Assembly (NCBI RefSeq): GCF_923079645.1
Contig: NZ_CAKLPY010000002.1
Span: 806,001-870,000 of the forward strand
Length of the DNA: 64,000 nt
Reading direction: 5' to 3'
From: Emticicia aquatica
Lineage (GTDB): Bacteria; Bacteroidota; Bacteroidia; Cytophagales; Spirosomataceae
Positions 56,003-64,000 of the stretch are shown in pieces; the stretch's first letter is position 1, and every line of letters begins with the position of its first letter. The notes under the pieces were generated by a model. The model had not been told where the DNA came from, did not search any database, and saw nothing but the letters and a program-made list of their open reading frames with translations. A program made the translations under genes and the position numbers.

Positions 56003-56854
56003 CTATTTTACTGCTTTCAAACTCAAATCAAGACTTTTGGCAGAATGTGTTAAATAGCCCATTGAAACATAATCAACACCACAATCAGCGTATTCACGTA
56101 CATTTTTAGGTGAAATATTACCCGAAGCTTCCAAAGGAAAACGGCCATTAACAATCTTTATGGCTTCTTTGATATTTTCAAAGCTAAAATTATCAAGCAT
56201 AATTCTAACTACACCGCCAATTTCTAGGGCTTCTTGCAATTCACTCAAATTACGAACTTCGATTTCAATCGGTAAATTTTTGTTATTAACTTTCAAATAT
56301 TCGTGGGCTGCATTTAAAGCATTTTTGATACCTCCAGCATAATCAACGTGATTGTCTTTTATCAAAATCATATCAAACAAACCAAAACGATGGTTTACTC
56401 CTCCTCCAATTTGAACGCCCCATTTTTCAATCATTCTGAAACATGGCGTTGTTTTTCTAGTATCTAAAACCTTTGTTTTTGTACCTTCAAGAAGTTTTAC
56501 AACTTGTTTTGTGGTGGTTGCAATGCCACTCATGCGTTGCATGCAATTTAGCACCAAACGCTCGGCAGTCAAAATTGAGCGGTCACAACCTTCAACATAA
56601 AAAGCAATATCTCCAAACTTTACTGGTTTTCCGTCTTTAATCAAGACTTGCACTTTTAAGTTTTTATCAACAATTTTGAAAATCATTTTTGCTAATTCAA
56701 CTCCAGCCAGAATTCCTTCATCTTTCACCAAAAGTTTGGCTTTACCCATTGCATCCGCAGGAACAGTTGAAAGTGATGTATGGTCTCCGTCGCCTACATC
56801 TTCGGCAAGTGCATTTTTTATAAACTTCGTTATTGCTCTTTTATCTAATTTCAT
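56003..56854 (-). CDS. nadC: nicotinate-nucleotide pyrophosphorylase (quinolinate PRTase)
   Basis: 283 aa. Makes nicotinate mononucleotide from quinolinate and PRPP in de novo NAD synthesis. Conserved: DTRKTTPCFRMIEKW, GGGVNHRFGLFDMILIKDNH, RIMLDNFSFENI and VDYVSMGYLTHSAKSLDLSL. It lies 12 nt downstream of coaX on the same strand and forms a cofactor-synthesis pair. nadA and nadB are not in the window. Confidence 0.95.
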   Translation of the reverse strand: MKLDKRAITKFIKNALAEDVGDGDHTSLSTVPADAMGKAKLLVKDEGILAGVELAKMIFKIVDKNLKVQVLIKDGKPVKFGDIAFYVEGCDRSILTAERLVLNCMQRMSGIATTTKQVVKLLEGTKTKVLDTRKTTPCFRMIEKWGVQIGGGVNHRFGLFDMILIKDNHVDYAGGIKNALNAAHEYLKVNNKNLPIEIEVRNLSELQEALEIGGVVRIMLDNFSFENIKEAIKIVNGRFPLEASGNISPKNVREYADCGVDYVSMGYLTHSAKSLDLSLKAVK

Positions 56855-56866
56855 TTTTGATAAATT

Positions 56867-57637
56867 CTATTTTATATTTTCTCCAATTATTCGCAAACCT
56901 TCTAAAGTCAACTCTCTATTTACTTCCACAAACTCGCCGTTTAAAGTCGAAATAATCGACGAAAGTCCACCCGTAGCGATAGCAATACAATCACCTCCAA
57001 GCTCGGCTCTAATTTTATGAATCATGTTTTTCACCAAGCCTTCGTAGCCCCACAAAATACCCGACTGAATGGCATGAACAGAATTCTTACCAAGCACAGA
57101 CGTAGGTAAAACCAAAGGTACATCGGGCAATTGGGCCGTATTTGAAAACAATGCTTTCACGGCGGTGCGTAAACCTGGTGCAATAGAAACACCCAAAACT
57201 TTTCCGTCTTCCGAAACCACTGTAAAGGTCAAGGCTGTTCCGAAATCAACTACAACACAGTTTCTTTTGTATTTTGTAAAAGCAGCCACAGCATTGGCTA
57301 CCAAATCGCTGCCGATTTCGTCAGGATTATCAATGGAAACTTGAATCTTCTGGAAAATATGAGCGTTCACAACAATCGCTTCTAAACCAAACAAATTGCT
57401 AATCAATGATTTAAAAATTGGTGTCAAAGACGGCACAACGCTACTCAAAACCACTTTATTGATGTCTGAAAAACGCAGGTTGTTTTCTAAAAAATATTGG
57501 CGAAAACGATATTCAAAATAAACATAATTTTCGTCTTTCAATGACTTAATCCTGAAATTATGGAGCAGCTTTTCGCCCTCGAAAAGCCCAAAAACGGCAT
57601 CAGTATTGCCAACGTCTATGACCAATAAATAATTCAA
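56867..57637 (-). CDS. coaX: type III pantothenate kinase
   Basis: 256 aa, ASKHA fold. DVGNTDAVFGLFEG (phosphate loop), NPDEIGSDLVANAVAAF, VVDFGTALTFTVV and SIAPGLRTAVKALFSNTAQLP are the CoaX landmarks. First step of coenzyme A synthesis; this type is not feedback-inhibited by CoA. The usual GxDR reads GSDL here, which I believe is common in this phylum. Co-directional with nadC, 12 nt apart. Confidence 0.93.
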   Translation of the reverse strand: MNYLLVIDVGNTDAVFGLFEGEKLLHNFRIKSLKDENYVYFEYRFRQYFLENNLRFSDINKVVLSSVVPSLTPIFKSLISNLFGLEAIVVNAHIFQKIQVSIDNPDEIGSDLVANAVAAFTKYKRNCVVVDFGTALTFTVVSEDGKVLGVSIAPGLRTAVKALFSNTAQLPDVPLVLPTSVLGKNSVHAIQSGILWGYEGLVKNMIHKIRAELGGDCIAIATGGLSSIISTLNGEFVEVNRELTLEGLRIIGENIK

Positions 57638-57694
57638 TCGCGTATTGAGTTAAGTTCAAAGTTTACAAAAAACGACAATCTTTCAAAATATACC

Positions 57695-59383
57695 TCAAAG
57701 AACAGCTTTTCTTCGCAAAAATACAAAGCCGTTTTCTTCCTTAATAATCTCCAAATTAGAATTATTACGATATTGCTCAAGTCTATCCACTCTTGTAACG
57801 AAAAAAACAGGCTTATCTACTTTACCATTGAGTAGCCAATTTTCATAGGCTGCGTCTTTTAGTATGGCTGCATTTCCACTATTAATTGGCTTTTGAAAAT
57901 AAAATAAATGAGCATAACTTTTAAATCCTAACACATGAATATACACATTTTGTCCACGTTTCGATTCATAAAAATCAATTGCAGCTCCTTGTGTATATCG
58001 CTCAATTTTGGGAACAACAATTGCCCCAAACAAAAACAAACAAAGTGCCGTTGCCAATGATAATGTAGTAATAAATAACTTCTTGCGATTTTTAATAGTC
58101 GATTTTGAAACTGCATATTTCACAACAACAAAAACGATTACTGCAAAGTAAACAATCCCAATTAGCATTTCGTAAATATGCCATTCTACTGGTGCTTCGA
58201 GGTTTTTAGCTGCAAATTTGTCTTTGATTAATGGAATAAAACTATCGGCATTCATACCCACGTATGGAACAGCCGCAAGCACCAATGACAAAATAAATCC
58301 TACCGAAATCAATCCAAAACTCATCCATTTATTCCAAGTAACTTTATCGGTAAGCCAATCATATAGAAACTTCGTTGCCAAAAACGAAACAGGAAAATAG
58401 GCCATTGATGAATAATGAACAATTTTGGTAGTAACGATGCTAAAAAGAATCATCACAACCCAAAATACAGTTTTCATCCACGCCAAGAAAACACTTAATT
58501 CGGTCGAGGTTTTATCTTCTTTTGTATCAGAATAAGTAAATGCTCTGATGGCAAAAATCGAAATCGGGAAACAGCCAATCAGCACAACAACAAAATGATA
58601 ATAAAAAGGCTGCCCATGACCAGCATCGGGTGTACTAAACAATCGAATTTGGTAAGTAATAAACTCCTCAAAAAACCATAACCCATTGTTTATCAACTCA
58701 TTAGCAAACCAAATTGATGTAACTAACACACACGTTATCGCAAAAGTAAAAATCTGTTTCCAAGTAAATATTGGTCTGAATTTTTCAAAAATTGCCCAAT
58801 AAAAGAACACAGTTAGCCCCCAAATTAAGCCACCAACAGGCCCTTTTGTCAAAATCGAAAGTCCAATAAAAATACCTGACACTAACGCATTAATAAATTG
58901 TCTATTAGGCTCGATTTTAGCTCTATAAATAAAGTAAATACCCAAGAAAATACAAAGATTAAATGTTGGGTCTATAATGCCCGATTTGAAATACAAATGT
59001 GGTGTAAATGCTCCCAAATAAACCAAAGACCAAATAAACCCAAAAGTCTGATTTTTGAGTTTCTTGCCTACAAAAAATAATGTTAAAAGCGTAATCAGCC
59101 CAACACAAGCATTAGGAAAACGAGCAGCGAATTCGTTAATACCAAAAAGAGACATTGCACCCGTCTGCATCCAGAAAAAGAGTGGTGGTTTTTCCCAAAA
59201 TGGTTTAAAATCAATTTGTACTCGACTATAATTTCCAGTCAGTAACATTTCTCGTGCCGATTCGGCAAAATTTATTTCATCCCAATCAAACAAGTGAACA
59301 TCGCCCAAAAATGGAAAATAAAAACAAAGCCCCAAAACGGTGATTATCAGTATTTTAGTAGAAACTTTAGTGTTAGTGTACAT
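57695..59383 (-). CDS. GT39/ArnT-like membrane glycosyltransferase
   Basis: 562 aa, about 11-12 membrane helices with a periplasmic C-terminal part. The N-terminal loop has the PMT-family acidic signature DVHLFDWDEINFAESAREML and then FKPFWEKPPLFFWMQ. These match the ArnT/YkcB group that transfers sugars from undecaprenyl carriers to lipid A or proteins. Donor and acceptor are unknown. TATTTTTG on the minus strand at 59507-59500 would give a leader of about 110 nt. Confidence 0.88.
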   Translation of the reverse strand: MYTNTKVSTKILIITVLGLCFYFPFLGDVHLFDWDEINFAESAREMLLTGNYSRVQIDFKPFWEKPPLFFWMQTGAMSLFGINEFAARFPNACVGLITLLTLFFVGKKLKNQTFGFIWSLVYLGAFTPHLYFKSGIIDPTFNLCIFLGIYFIYRAKIEPNRQFINALVSGIFIGLSILTKGPVGGLIWGLTVFFYWAIFEKFRPIFTWKQIFTFAITCVLVTSIWFANELINNGLWFFEEFITYQIRLFSTPDAGHGQPFYYHFVVVLIGCFPISIFAIRAFTYSDTKEDKTSTELSVFLAWMKTVFWVVMILFSIVTTKIVHYSSMAYFPVSFLATKFLYDWLTDKVTWNKWMSFGLISVGFILSLVLAAVPYVGMNADSFIPLIKDKFAAKNLEAPVEWHIYEMLIGIVYFAVIVFVVVKYAVSKSTIKNRKKLFITTLSLATALCLFLFGAIVVPKIERYTQGAAIDFYESKRGQNVYIHVLGFKSYAHLFYFQKPINSGNAAILKDAAYENWLLNGKVDKPVFFVTRVDRLEQYRNNSNLEIIKEENGFVFLRRKAVL

Positions 59384-59736
59384 TATTTATGTATCGAAAG
59401 ATTAGCCAAACTATGGTTAAAAAGAGTTGAAAAATCAGCAAAACAATCTGTTTATCGAAAAAAAAGCTTTAGGTAATATCTTCTGTGTTAATTTATTCGC
59501 AAAAATACAGACAAGTGGGTTTGAAAACATTACACCTTTAGTATAAACATAAATAAAATTCAACTGTATATTATTTAGTATGATATTTGATAAACTCTAC
59601 TTTTTTAAGAATAATAAATCATTGATAATCAACTAAAAATCCATTATAAAAAAATCATTAAAATGATAATAATTGAAAATAAATATCGTAATTTGTATTA
59701 ATTAATAGCTTTACAAGAAGCATAACCATTTTCAAA
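59384..59736. promoter_or_regulatory. divergent AT-rich region between the GT39 and LuxR-type genes
   Basis: 353 bp. It holds a minus-strand TATTTTTG (59507-59500) for the glycosyltransferase gene. On the plus side only a near-match (TAATTTG at 59691-59697, one base short in the spacer) precedes the regulator. No ORF or strong hairpin is visible. Confidence 0.4.
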
Positions 59737-60522
59737 GTGCCAAGACAAATTGAAAATATTATACGGAAACTCAACAAAACAATAGAAGAGTTTTATCCTG
59801 AAGACGTAAAGATAGACTATAAAAAGTATCTTGAAAAATCAGGGCTTATTAATCTGCTCAATAATCAACAAGGAAACCTCAATTTTTTGATTGACATAAA
59901 GCAATTAAAGGTCATTCACATGAGTGGAAGTATTTTCGATTATACTGGCTATCAAATAGATGAATTTGGTGACAATGTGTTGGAAAAGTTTATCACTTTG
60001 CTTGCTCCAAAACATACTAGTTTTTTCAGTATTTATGTTCCATTGACATTAAATATTTTGAAATCTCTCTCCTTAGATTGCAAATCAAGACAATTTTATA
60101 GTGTTTGGGGAATAAAACTACAACATAAAAACCAAAGAAGTATAAGATGGTATTTCAATATTATTCCTCTTGAATTTAATGAAAGCCAAAATCCAACGCT
60201 TATTTTGGTTTCGATTCAAGAAGTTACGCACCTCATCAAAGGAGAAGATTACATCATTCGAGCTGCAATTGGTGAAAAAGAGAAGAAAGTTTTTGTTTAT
60301 TATTCCAATGAAGACAAAACTATTGAGAATGACATTATTTCCGAACGAGAGCGAGAAGTTTTGCAATATATATCGCAAGGATTAGATACAAAAAAAATTG
60401 CGAGCATCATGAAAATAAGCCCAAATACTGTTGATAATCATCGACGTAATATGCTTGCTCGAACTGGAACTCGTGATACTACTGCTCTCATTCAGATTTG
60501 TCGAATGGCTGCAATTTTATAG
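59737..60522 (+). CDS. PAS-like sensor with LuxR-type HTH, transcriptional regulator
   Basis: 261 aa from a GTG start (59737); there is no in-frame ATG nearby. The N-terminal half looks like a PAS fold (LNFLIDIKQLKVIHMSGSIFDYTGYQIDEFG, then WYFNIIPLEFNESQNPTLILVSIQEVTHL). The C-terminal 60 residues are a GerE/LuxR HTH: SEREREVLQYISQGLDTKKIA, SPNTVDNHRRNML and a final helix. There is no receiver domain, so the PAS part probably senses directly. Such PAS-LuxR proteins are common in Bacteroidota; the signal is unknown. Confidence 0.85.
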   Translation: MPRQIENIIRKLNKTIEEFYPEDVKIDYKKYLEKSGLINLLNNQQGNLNFLIDIKQLKVIHMSGSIFDYTGYQIDEFGDNVLEKFITLLAPKHTSFFSIYVPLTLNILKSLSLDCKSRQFYSVWGIKLQHKNQRSIRWYFNIIPLEFNESQNPTLILVSIQEVTHLIKGEDYIIRAAIGEKEKKVFVYYSNEDKTIENDIISEREREVLQYISQGLDTKKIASIMKISPNTVDNHRRNMLARTGTRDTTALIQICRMAAIL

Positions 60523-60835
60523 TTTTAAAGCTAAAATAATTACTTAATTTAAAGATTATTTTTAATAAAATCAAAAAAAAGTTGCTATAAAAATATTATT
60601 TTCCAACATTTTTGTTCAAAAACACAAACACAAATAATTGACTATAAGCATTTTATGCAAAAAAACAGTTTATGTAGTCAAAATGACTATTGCCATAACG
60701 ACAAATTTTCGAGAAATCGCACACTAAACTAAGAAATTCACTTTTTTAGTCACAGCAAAAGTTGTTTTGGGTTCATCGGGGGACATCTTATGCCCCCTTT
60801 GCCTTTACTTAACCACTATCAAATATATATTTTGT

Positions 60836-60873
60836 AAAAAGGCACATTTGTTCATGAACAAATGTGCCTTTTT
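60836..60873. terminator. strong palindromic terminator
   Basis: Perfect 18-bp inverted repeat (60836-60853 with 60856-60873, AAAAAGGCACATTTGTTC arm), T runs on both strands. It lies 314 nt after the LuxR-type gene, far for a simple terminator. Confidence 0.8.
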
Positions 60874-60902
60874 ATTTATCACTATTTTATACCCAAATAT
60901 AT

Positions 60903-60934
60903 AAAAAAGCCACCAGATTAATTAATCTGATGGC
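60903..60934 (-). terminator. probable terminator of the Crp/Fnr gene
   Basis: 12-bp stem with one mismatch (60909-60920 with 60923-60934, GCCACCAGATTA arm), followed on the minus strand by six T. It lies 140 nt beyond the regulator's stop. Confidence 0.55.
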
Positions 60935-61073
60935 CTGTAATTATCAGTGTGGATTTAATAGATTGTTCACAAAATTGGTAAGAGTTTTTGAGAATAAAAA
61001 TTGACCTAAATCAATAAATACTTAAAACGACATGAATATGTTATTTTTTAATATGTAATTAATCCTATTTTTT

Positions 61074-61661
61074 TCAACGTTCTGCTCTTTTTGAACGAAC
61101 ACGACTGAGAGTTTCTGGCCGAATATTGAGGTAAGAAGCGATATATTTTTGAGGAATTCGATTGATAAGTGTAGGAAATGTTTCTTCAAACCAAGCGAGT
61201 TTTTCTTCAGAAGATTTATACCTCATTAGGAGTAAAAATTTTTCGTAGGTTACTAGATTTTGTTCAGTTACCAAGCGTCCAACTCGCTCCATTAGCGGTA
61301 CTTCAAAATAAAGCTGTTGTAAGTTTTCTTTGGAAATAAATAAACCTTTCACTTTTTCAATTGCTTTTATGCCCATTTCGGTTGGCACTTCATCTATAAA
61401 ACTAATTGAAGAATAAACAAAACTACCTTCGGGCATTAGCCAGTGGGTATTTACTTGGTCAGGATTTGAGTAGGAATATTCTTGTAAAACGCCTTCTTCT
61501 ACAAAAAAAAGTTTGTCGTTTATTTCGCCAATTTGTAGAATAATTGTATCTTTTTCAAATGAAATCGGTTCAAAGTAATTTCCAATTTTTTTAAGTTCTT
61601 CTTCTGTAAATGAGGCAAATTGTTGTATCCCTTGCAGCAAAGGATGGTCAAAACTCAGCAT
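61074..61661 (-). CDS. Crp/Fnr-family transcriptional regulator
   Basis: 195 aa. An N-terminal cyclic-nucleotide-binding-like beta roll (EPISFEKDTIILQIGEINDKLFFVEEGVLQEY) is followed by a dimerisation helix and a C-terminal winged HTH (IPQKYIASYLNIRPETLSRVR). It lacks the Arg-Ala phosphate-binding cassette of true cAMP receptors and the Cys of Fnr, so its ligand is unknown. Bacteroidota carry many such proteins. It starts downstream of the dehydrogenase gene and of a 24-bp perfect hairpin, which probably separates the two transcripts. Confidence 0.9.
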   Translation of the reverse strand: MLSFDHPLLQGIQQFASFTEEELKKIGNYFEPISFEKDTIILQIGEINDKLFFVEEGVLQEYSYSNPDQVNTHWLMPEGSFVYSSISFIDEVPTEMGIKAIEKVKGLFISKENLQQLYFEVPLMERVGRLVTEQNLVTYEKFLLLMRYKSSEEKLAWFEETFPTLINRIPQKYIASYLNIRPETLSRVRSKRAER

Positions 61662-61707
61662 AGTCGTCTTTTATTTTTTTGTGGAAGTTAGTTGGTGCAA
61701 ATTAACA

Positions 61708-61758
61708 AAATAGTCTAATAAGTTCAAAATAATGTATTTTGAACTTATTAGACTATTT
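61708..61758 (-). terminator. 24-bp perfect hairpin between the E1 and Crp/Fnr genes
   Basis: Arms 61708-61731 and 61735-61758 are exactly complementary (TAGTCTAATAAGTTCAAAAT within the left arm) with a 3-nt loop. It lies 12 nt after the E1 stop and is followed on the minus strand by TTTTGTT. Very long and perfect for a terminator. Confidence 0.75.
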
Positions 61759-61770
61759 AATCAAGAACCA

Positions 61771-64000
61771 CTAATATAATTTAGGGAAAACTTGAGGTTT
61801 TGCTTCGTGCATCATTTCATAAGCCGCATCGAAGATAGTTTCAGCATTAGGTTTAGAGAAATAATCTCCATCAGAAGCGTACGCAGGGCGGTGTGGCTGT
61901 GCGGAAACGGCTTTAGGAGCAGAATCAAGCCAACGGTACGCATTTTGATTATCAAGGACTTCCTGCATCATATAAGCTGCTCCGCCACCTGGCACATCTT
62001 CATCTGCAAAAATGACTCGGTTCGTTTTCTTGATTGATTCAACTATTTGATGGTTAATATCAAAAGGTAACAATGATTGTACATCTATAATTTCGGCACT
62101 GATGCCAATGGCTTCCAAATCAGCCGCTGCTTCCATTACAATTCGGCACATCGAACCATAAGTCACAATTGTAAGGTCAGTACCTTCTTTCAACGTTTCT
62201 GGCACACCTAATGGAACACAAATCTCGGAAAGGTTTTTCGGCAATCTTTCTTTAATTCGATAACCATTCAAACATTCAATGATTAAAGCGGGATCATCCC
62301 CTTTAAGAATGGTATTATAAAAACCCGCTGCTTGCACAAAATTACGTGGAACTAAAACGTGAACACCACGCAAAGCTCCCAACATGGCCGACATTGGTGA
62401 ACCTGAATGCCAAATTCCCTCCAAACGATGGCCACGAGTACGAACGATGAGCGGAGCAAGTTGTTGTCCAACTGTTCGGTAACGCAAAGAAGCTAAATCA
62501 TCAGTTAGCGTTGGTAAAGCATAATAAATGTAATCAAAGTATTGAATCTCTACGATTGGTCTTAATCCTCGCATTGCTGCTCCAACACCTTGACCAATAA
62601 TAGTTGTTTCTCGAATACCAGTATCTGTTACTCGAAGTTCACCATGTTTTTCTTGTAGACCAGCAAACCCTTGATTTACATCGCCGATTTTTCCGACATC
62701 TTCACCTAAAGCAAAAATCCTTGGGTCATTCTCAAGTAAATTATCAAAAAAAGTATTGATAATTTCACGTCCGTCAACCATCGGACTATCTTGATTAAAA
62801 ATTGGACTAACTTCTTTAACATTCATGGGTGAAGTTGGGTATTCACTCAATAAATGTGAATTAAATCTTTTATAGTTTTCAGGTGCAACTTCTTTCAACC
62901 AGCCCAAAATACTTTTCTTAGCTGAATTATCTTCAAAACGTAACAATCTTACGGCCTTTTTAATAGTTGAAATAACATCTCGTCTGACAGCATTCTCTGT
63001 TTTTTCAAGATTTTCTCTTAATTCAGTTATTGCTTTGGCATTTTTACTTTCGGCTGAGGCTTTTTTCAATAAAGTAATTGCCGAATCGTATTCTGGTTTA
63101 AGCGAATCTCGATAAGCTGTCCAAGCAGCATTTCTTGATTTTTTGGCAACATCTTTTGCATTCGCTTCAACTTCACTGATTTCAGTCTCGGTAGCATGAC
63201 CATTGGATAAAATCCATTTACGGAAATGAACATTACAATCGTATTCATGTTCAAAACTAAGTCTTTCTTTTGATTTGTATCTCTCATGGGAACCTGAAGT
63301 TGAGTGTCCTTGCGGTTGTGTTACTTCAATCACATGAACCAAAACAGGAACATGTTGGTCACGAGCATAGAGAGCCGCTCTTTGATAAGCCTCCACTAAC
63401 TCTACATAATTCCATGCACGAGCAACAATTATTTCTAAGCCATTTGAGCCATCTTTTCGCTGAAAACCAGCCAAAGCTTCCGAAATACTCGATTTGGTAG
63501 TTTGGTATTCTATTGGAACAGATATTCCGTAGCCATCATCCCAGACCGAAAATATGATAGGAATTTGCAAAACTCCAGCCGCATTGATAGCTTCAAAAAA
63601 CATTCCTTGTGAAGTAGAGGCATCACCGATTGTAGCAAAACAAACTTCGTTTCCATTATGAGAAAACTTTGTAAGTCCTTGTAAACCAGCATTTTGTCTA
63701 AATAATTTTGAAGCATAAGCCAATCCAATGGCACGGGGCATTTGTCCAGCCGTTGACGAAACATCACAAACGGTATTGTACATTTCCGTTTGGTCGAGCC
63801 ACTCACCCTTGGCATCCACCCAACAATTACCGTAATGGGCATTCATCGAACGGCCACCCGTAAATGGGTCGTGAGCAACATCTGTATGAGCATATAATTG
63901 GGCAAAAAATTGTTGCCACGTGAGTCCACCAACTGCAGCTAAAAAAGTTTGGTCACGGTAATATCCTGAGCGAAAATCTCCTTTACGAAAAACCTTCGAC
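61771..64000 (-). CDS. fused E1 alpha/beta 2-oxoacid dehydrogenase (5' end beyond window)
   Basis: At least 742 aa; the frame is open to position 64000 without a start. The ATG at 63846 is internal: the codons before it encode conserved YYRDQTFLAAVGGLTWQQFF and DPFTGGRSMNAHYG. The alpha part has a TPP/Mg2+ region (ATIGDASTSQGMFFEAINAA) and the HSTSGSHERYKS phospho-loop. A charged linker is followed by the E1-beta part from about 62830 downward (FALGEDVGKIGDVNQGFAGLQ; TIIGQGVGAAMRGLRPIVEI). It decarboxylates pyruvate or branched-chain 2-oxoacids in a lipoyl complex. No E2/E3 gene is in view. Confidence 0.92.
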   Translation of the reverse strand, partial: SKVFRKGDFRSGYYRDQTFLAAVGGLTWQQFFAQLYAHTDVAHDPFTGGRSMNAHYGNCWVDAKGEWLDQTEMYNTVCDVSSTAGQMPRAIGLAYASKLFRQNAGLQGLTKFSHNGNEVCFATIGDASTSQGMFFEAINAAGVLQIPIIFSVWDDGYGISVPIEYQTTKSSISEALAGFQRKDGSNGLEIIVARAWNYVELVEAYQRAALYARDQHVPVLVHVIEVTQPQGHSTSGSHERYKSKERLSFEHEYDCNVHFRKWILSNGHATETEISEVEANAKDVAKKSRNAAWTAYRDSLKPEYDSAITLLKKASAESKNAKAITELRENLEKTENAVRRDVISTIKKAVRLLRFEDNSAKKSILGWLKEVAPENYKRFNSHLLSEYPTSPMNVKEVSPIFNQDSPMVDGREIINTFFDNLLENDPRIFALGEDVGKIGDVNQGFAGLQEKHGELRVTDTGIRETTIIGQGVGAAMRGLRPIVEIQYFDYIYYALPTLTDDLASLRYRTVGQQLAPLIVRTRGHRLEGIWHSGSPMSAMLGALRGVHVLVPRNFVQAAGFYNTILKGDDPALIIECLNGYRIKERLPKNLSEICVPLGVPETLKEGTDLTIVTYGSMCRIVMEAAADLEAIGISAEIIDVQSLLPFDINHQIVESIKKTNRVIFADEDVPGGGAAYMMQEVLDNQNAYRWLDSAPKAVSAQPHRPAYASDGDYFSKPNAETIFDAAYEMMHEAKPQVFPKLY

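Larger units (their letters stand above)
60523..61073. other. 551-bp non-coding region with three hairpins, possible small-RNA locus
   Basis: No ORF with coding character. Features: a GGGGG / CCCCC hairpin (60778-60782 with 60793-60797) followed by TTTGCCTTT, the strong palindrome at 60836-60873, and a third hairpin at 60909-60934. The stretch 60650-60800 is less AT-rich than its flanks. A short transcript ending at 60800 or 60873 is conceivable, but no clear promoter box was found. Confidence 0.35.

Noticed and set aside
60909..61073. Small coding gene downstream of the Crp/Fnr gene
   Set aside because: No frame with coding character; the segment holds a hairpin and AT-rich sequence only.
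63510..63842. 110-codon minus-strand frame near the right edge
   Set aside because: Out-of-frame shadow of the E1 dehydrogenase frame, which is open from 61771 to the window end.
63846..63846. ATG as the start of the E1 gene
   Set aside because: The 51 codons before it are open and encode conserved E1-alpha sequence, so this Met is internal and the gene is truncated by the window.

Overview
The window looks like a chromosomal segment of an AT-rich Bacteroidota bacterium, probably order Cytophagales (Spirosomataceae-like, e.g. the Emticicia/Arcicella/Runella range; genus is inference). Reasons seen directly: a C-terminal Por/T9SS sorting tail, several promoters matching the Bacteroidota consensus (TTTG at -33, TAnnTTTG at -7), nearly no Shine-Dalgarno sequences, a GH3 plus beta-lactamase fusion, a fused E1 alpha/beta dehydrogenase, and Bacteroidota-type RpoB/RpoC sequences. 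No rRNA, tRNA, CRISPR array, insertion sequence or prophage was seen.

Layout. 1-245: start of a CruF-like carotenoid gene running off the left edge. 355-8611: rpoC and rpoB on the minus strand behind a long, foldable rpoB leader. 9135-15698: a giant orphan membrane sensor kinase (11 PAS, 2 GAF, LytS-type kinase). 15809-23354, plus strand: lysS, a secreted four-repeat protein, an HNH nuclease, a P-type ATPase and an M23 peptidase. 23364-30090, minus strand: GH3/beta-lactamase, a 2Fe-2S flavin reductase and a T9SS-exported protein. 30449-33337: the translation block rplM-rpsI-rpsB-tsf, with a consensus promoter and a 240-nt structured leader. 33497-40255: an RsmF-type rRNA methyltransferase, a YqhD-type alcohol dehydrogenase, a DUF6807 protein, a DUF2490 protein and typA.

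40438-46958 is the most accessory-looking part. It holds a small anchored protein, tandem cold-shock genes, a secreted HPr-fold protein that has lost the phosphorylatable histidine, proB, and then an AAA-ATPase/HNH pair (43545-46026). This pair looks like a Septu (PtuA/PtuB) anti-phage system with an unusual roughly 170-residue N-terminal extension on the ATPase. A four-helix membrane protein and a HbpS/GlcG-like protein follow. Three near-identical hairpins (40272, 41760, 42375) are scattered over 2.2 kb here.

46991-64000 is mostly metabolic: an ethanolamine-type permease, waaA (Kdo transfer to lipid A), an M20 deacylase with argB (arginine synthesis), a trans-sulfuration PLP enzyme, a subtilase with a large insertion, nadC and coaX (cofactor synthesis), a GT39 membrane glycosyltransferase, a PAS-LuxR regulator, a Crp/Fnr regulator, and the 5'-truncated fused 2-oxoacid dehydrogenase E1 at the right edge.

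The strongest leads are the extended Septu-like pair, the histidine-less exported HPr, the alternative-pairing leader of rpoB, the rplM leader, and the multi-sensor kinase.
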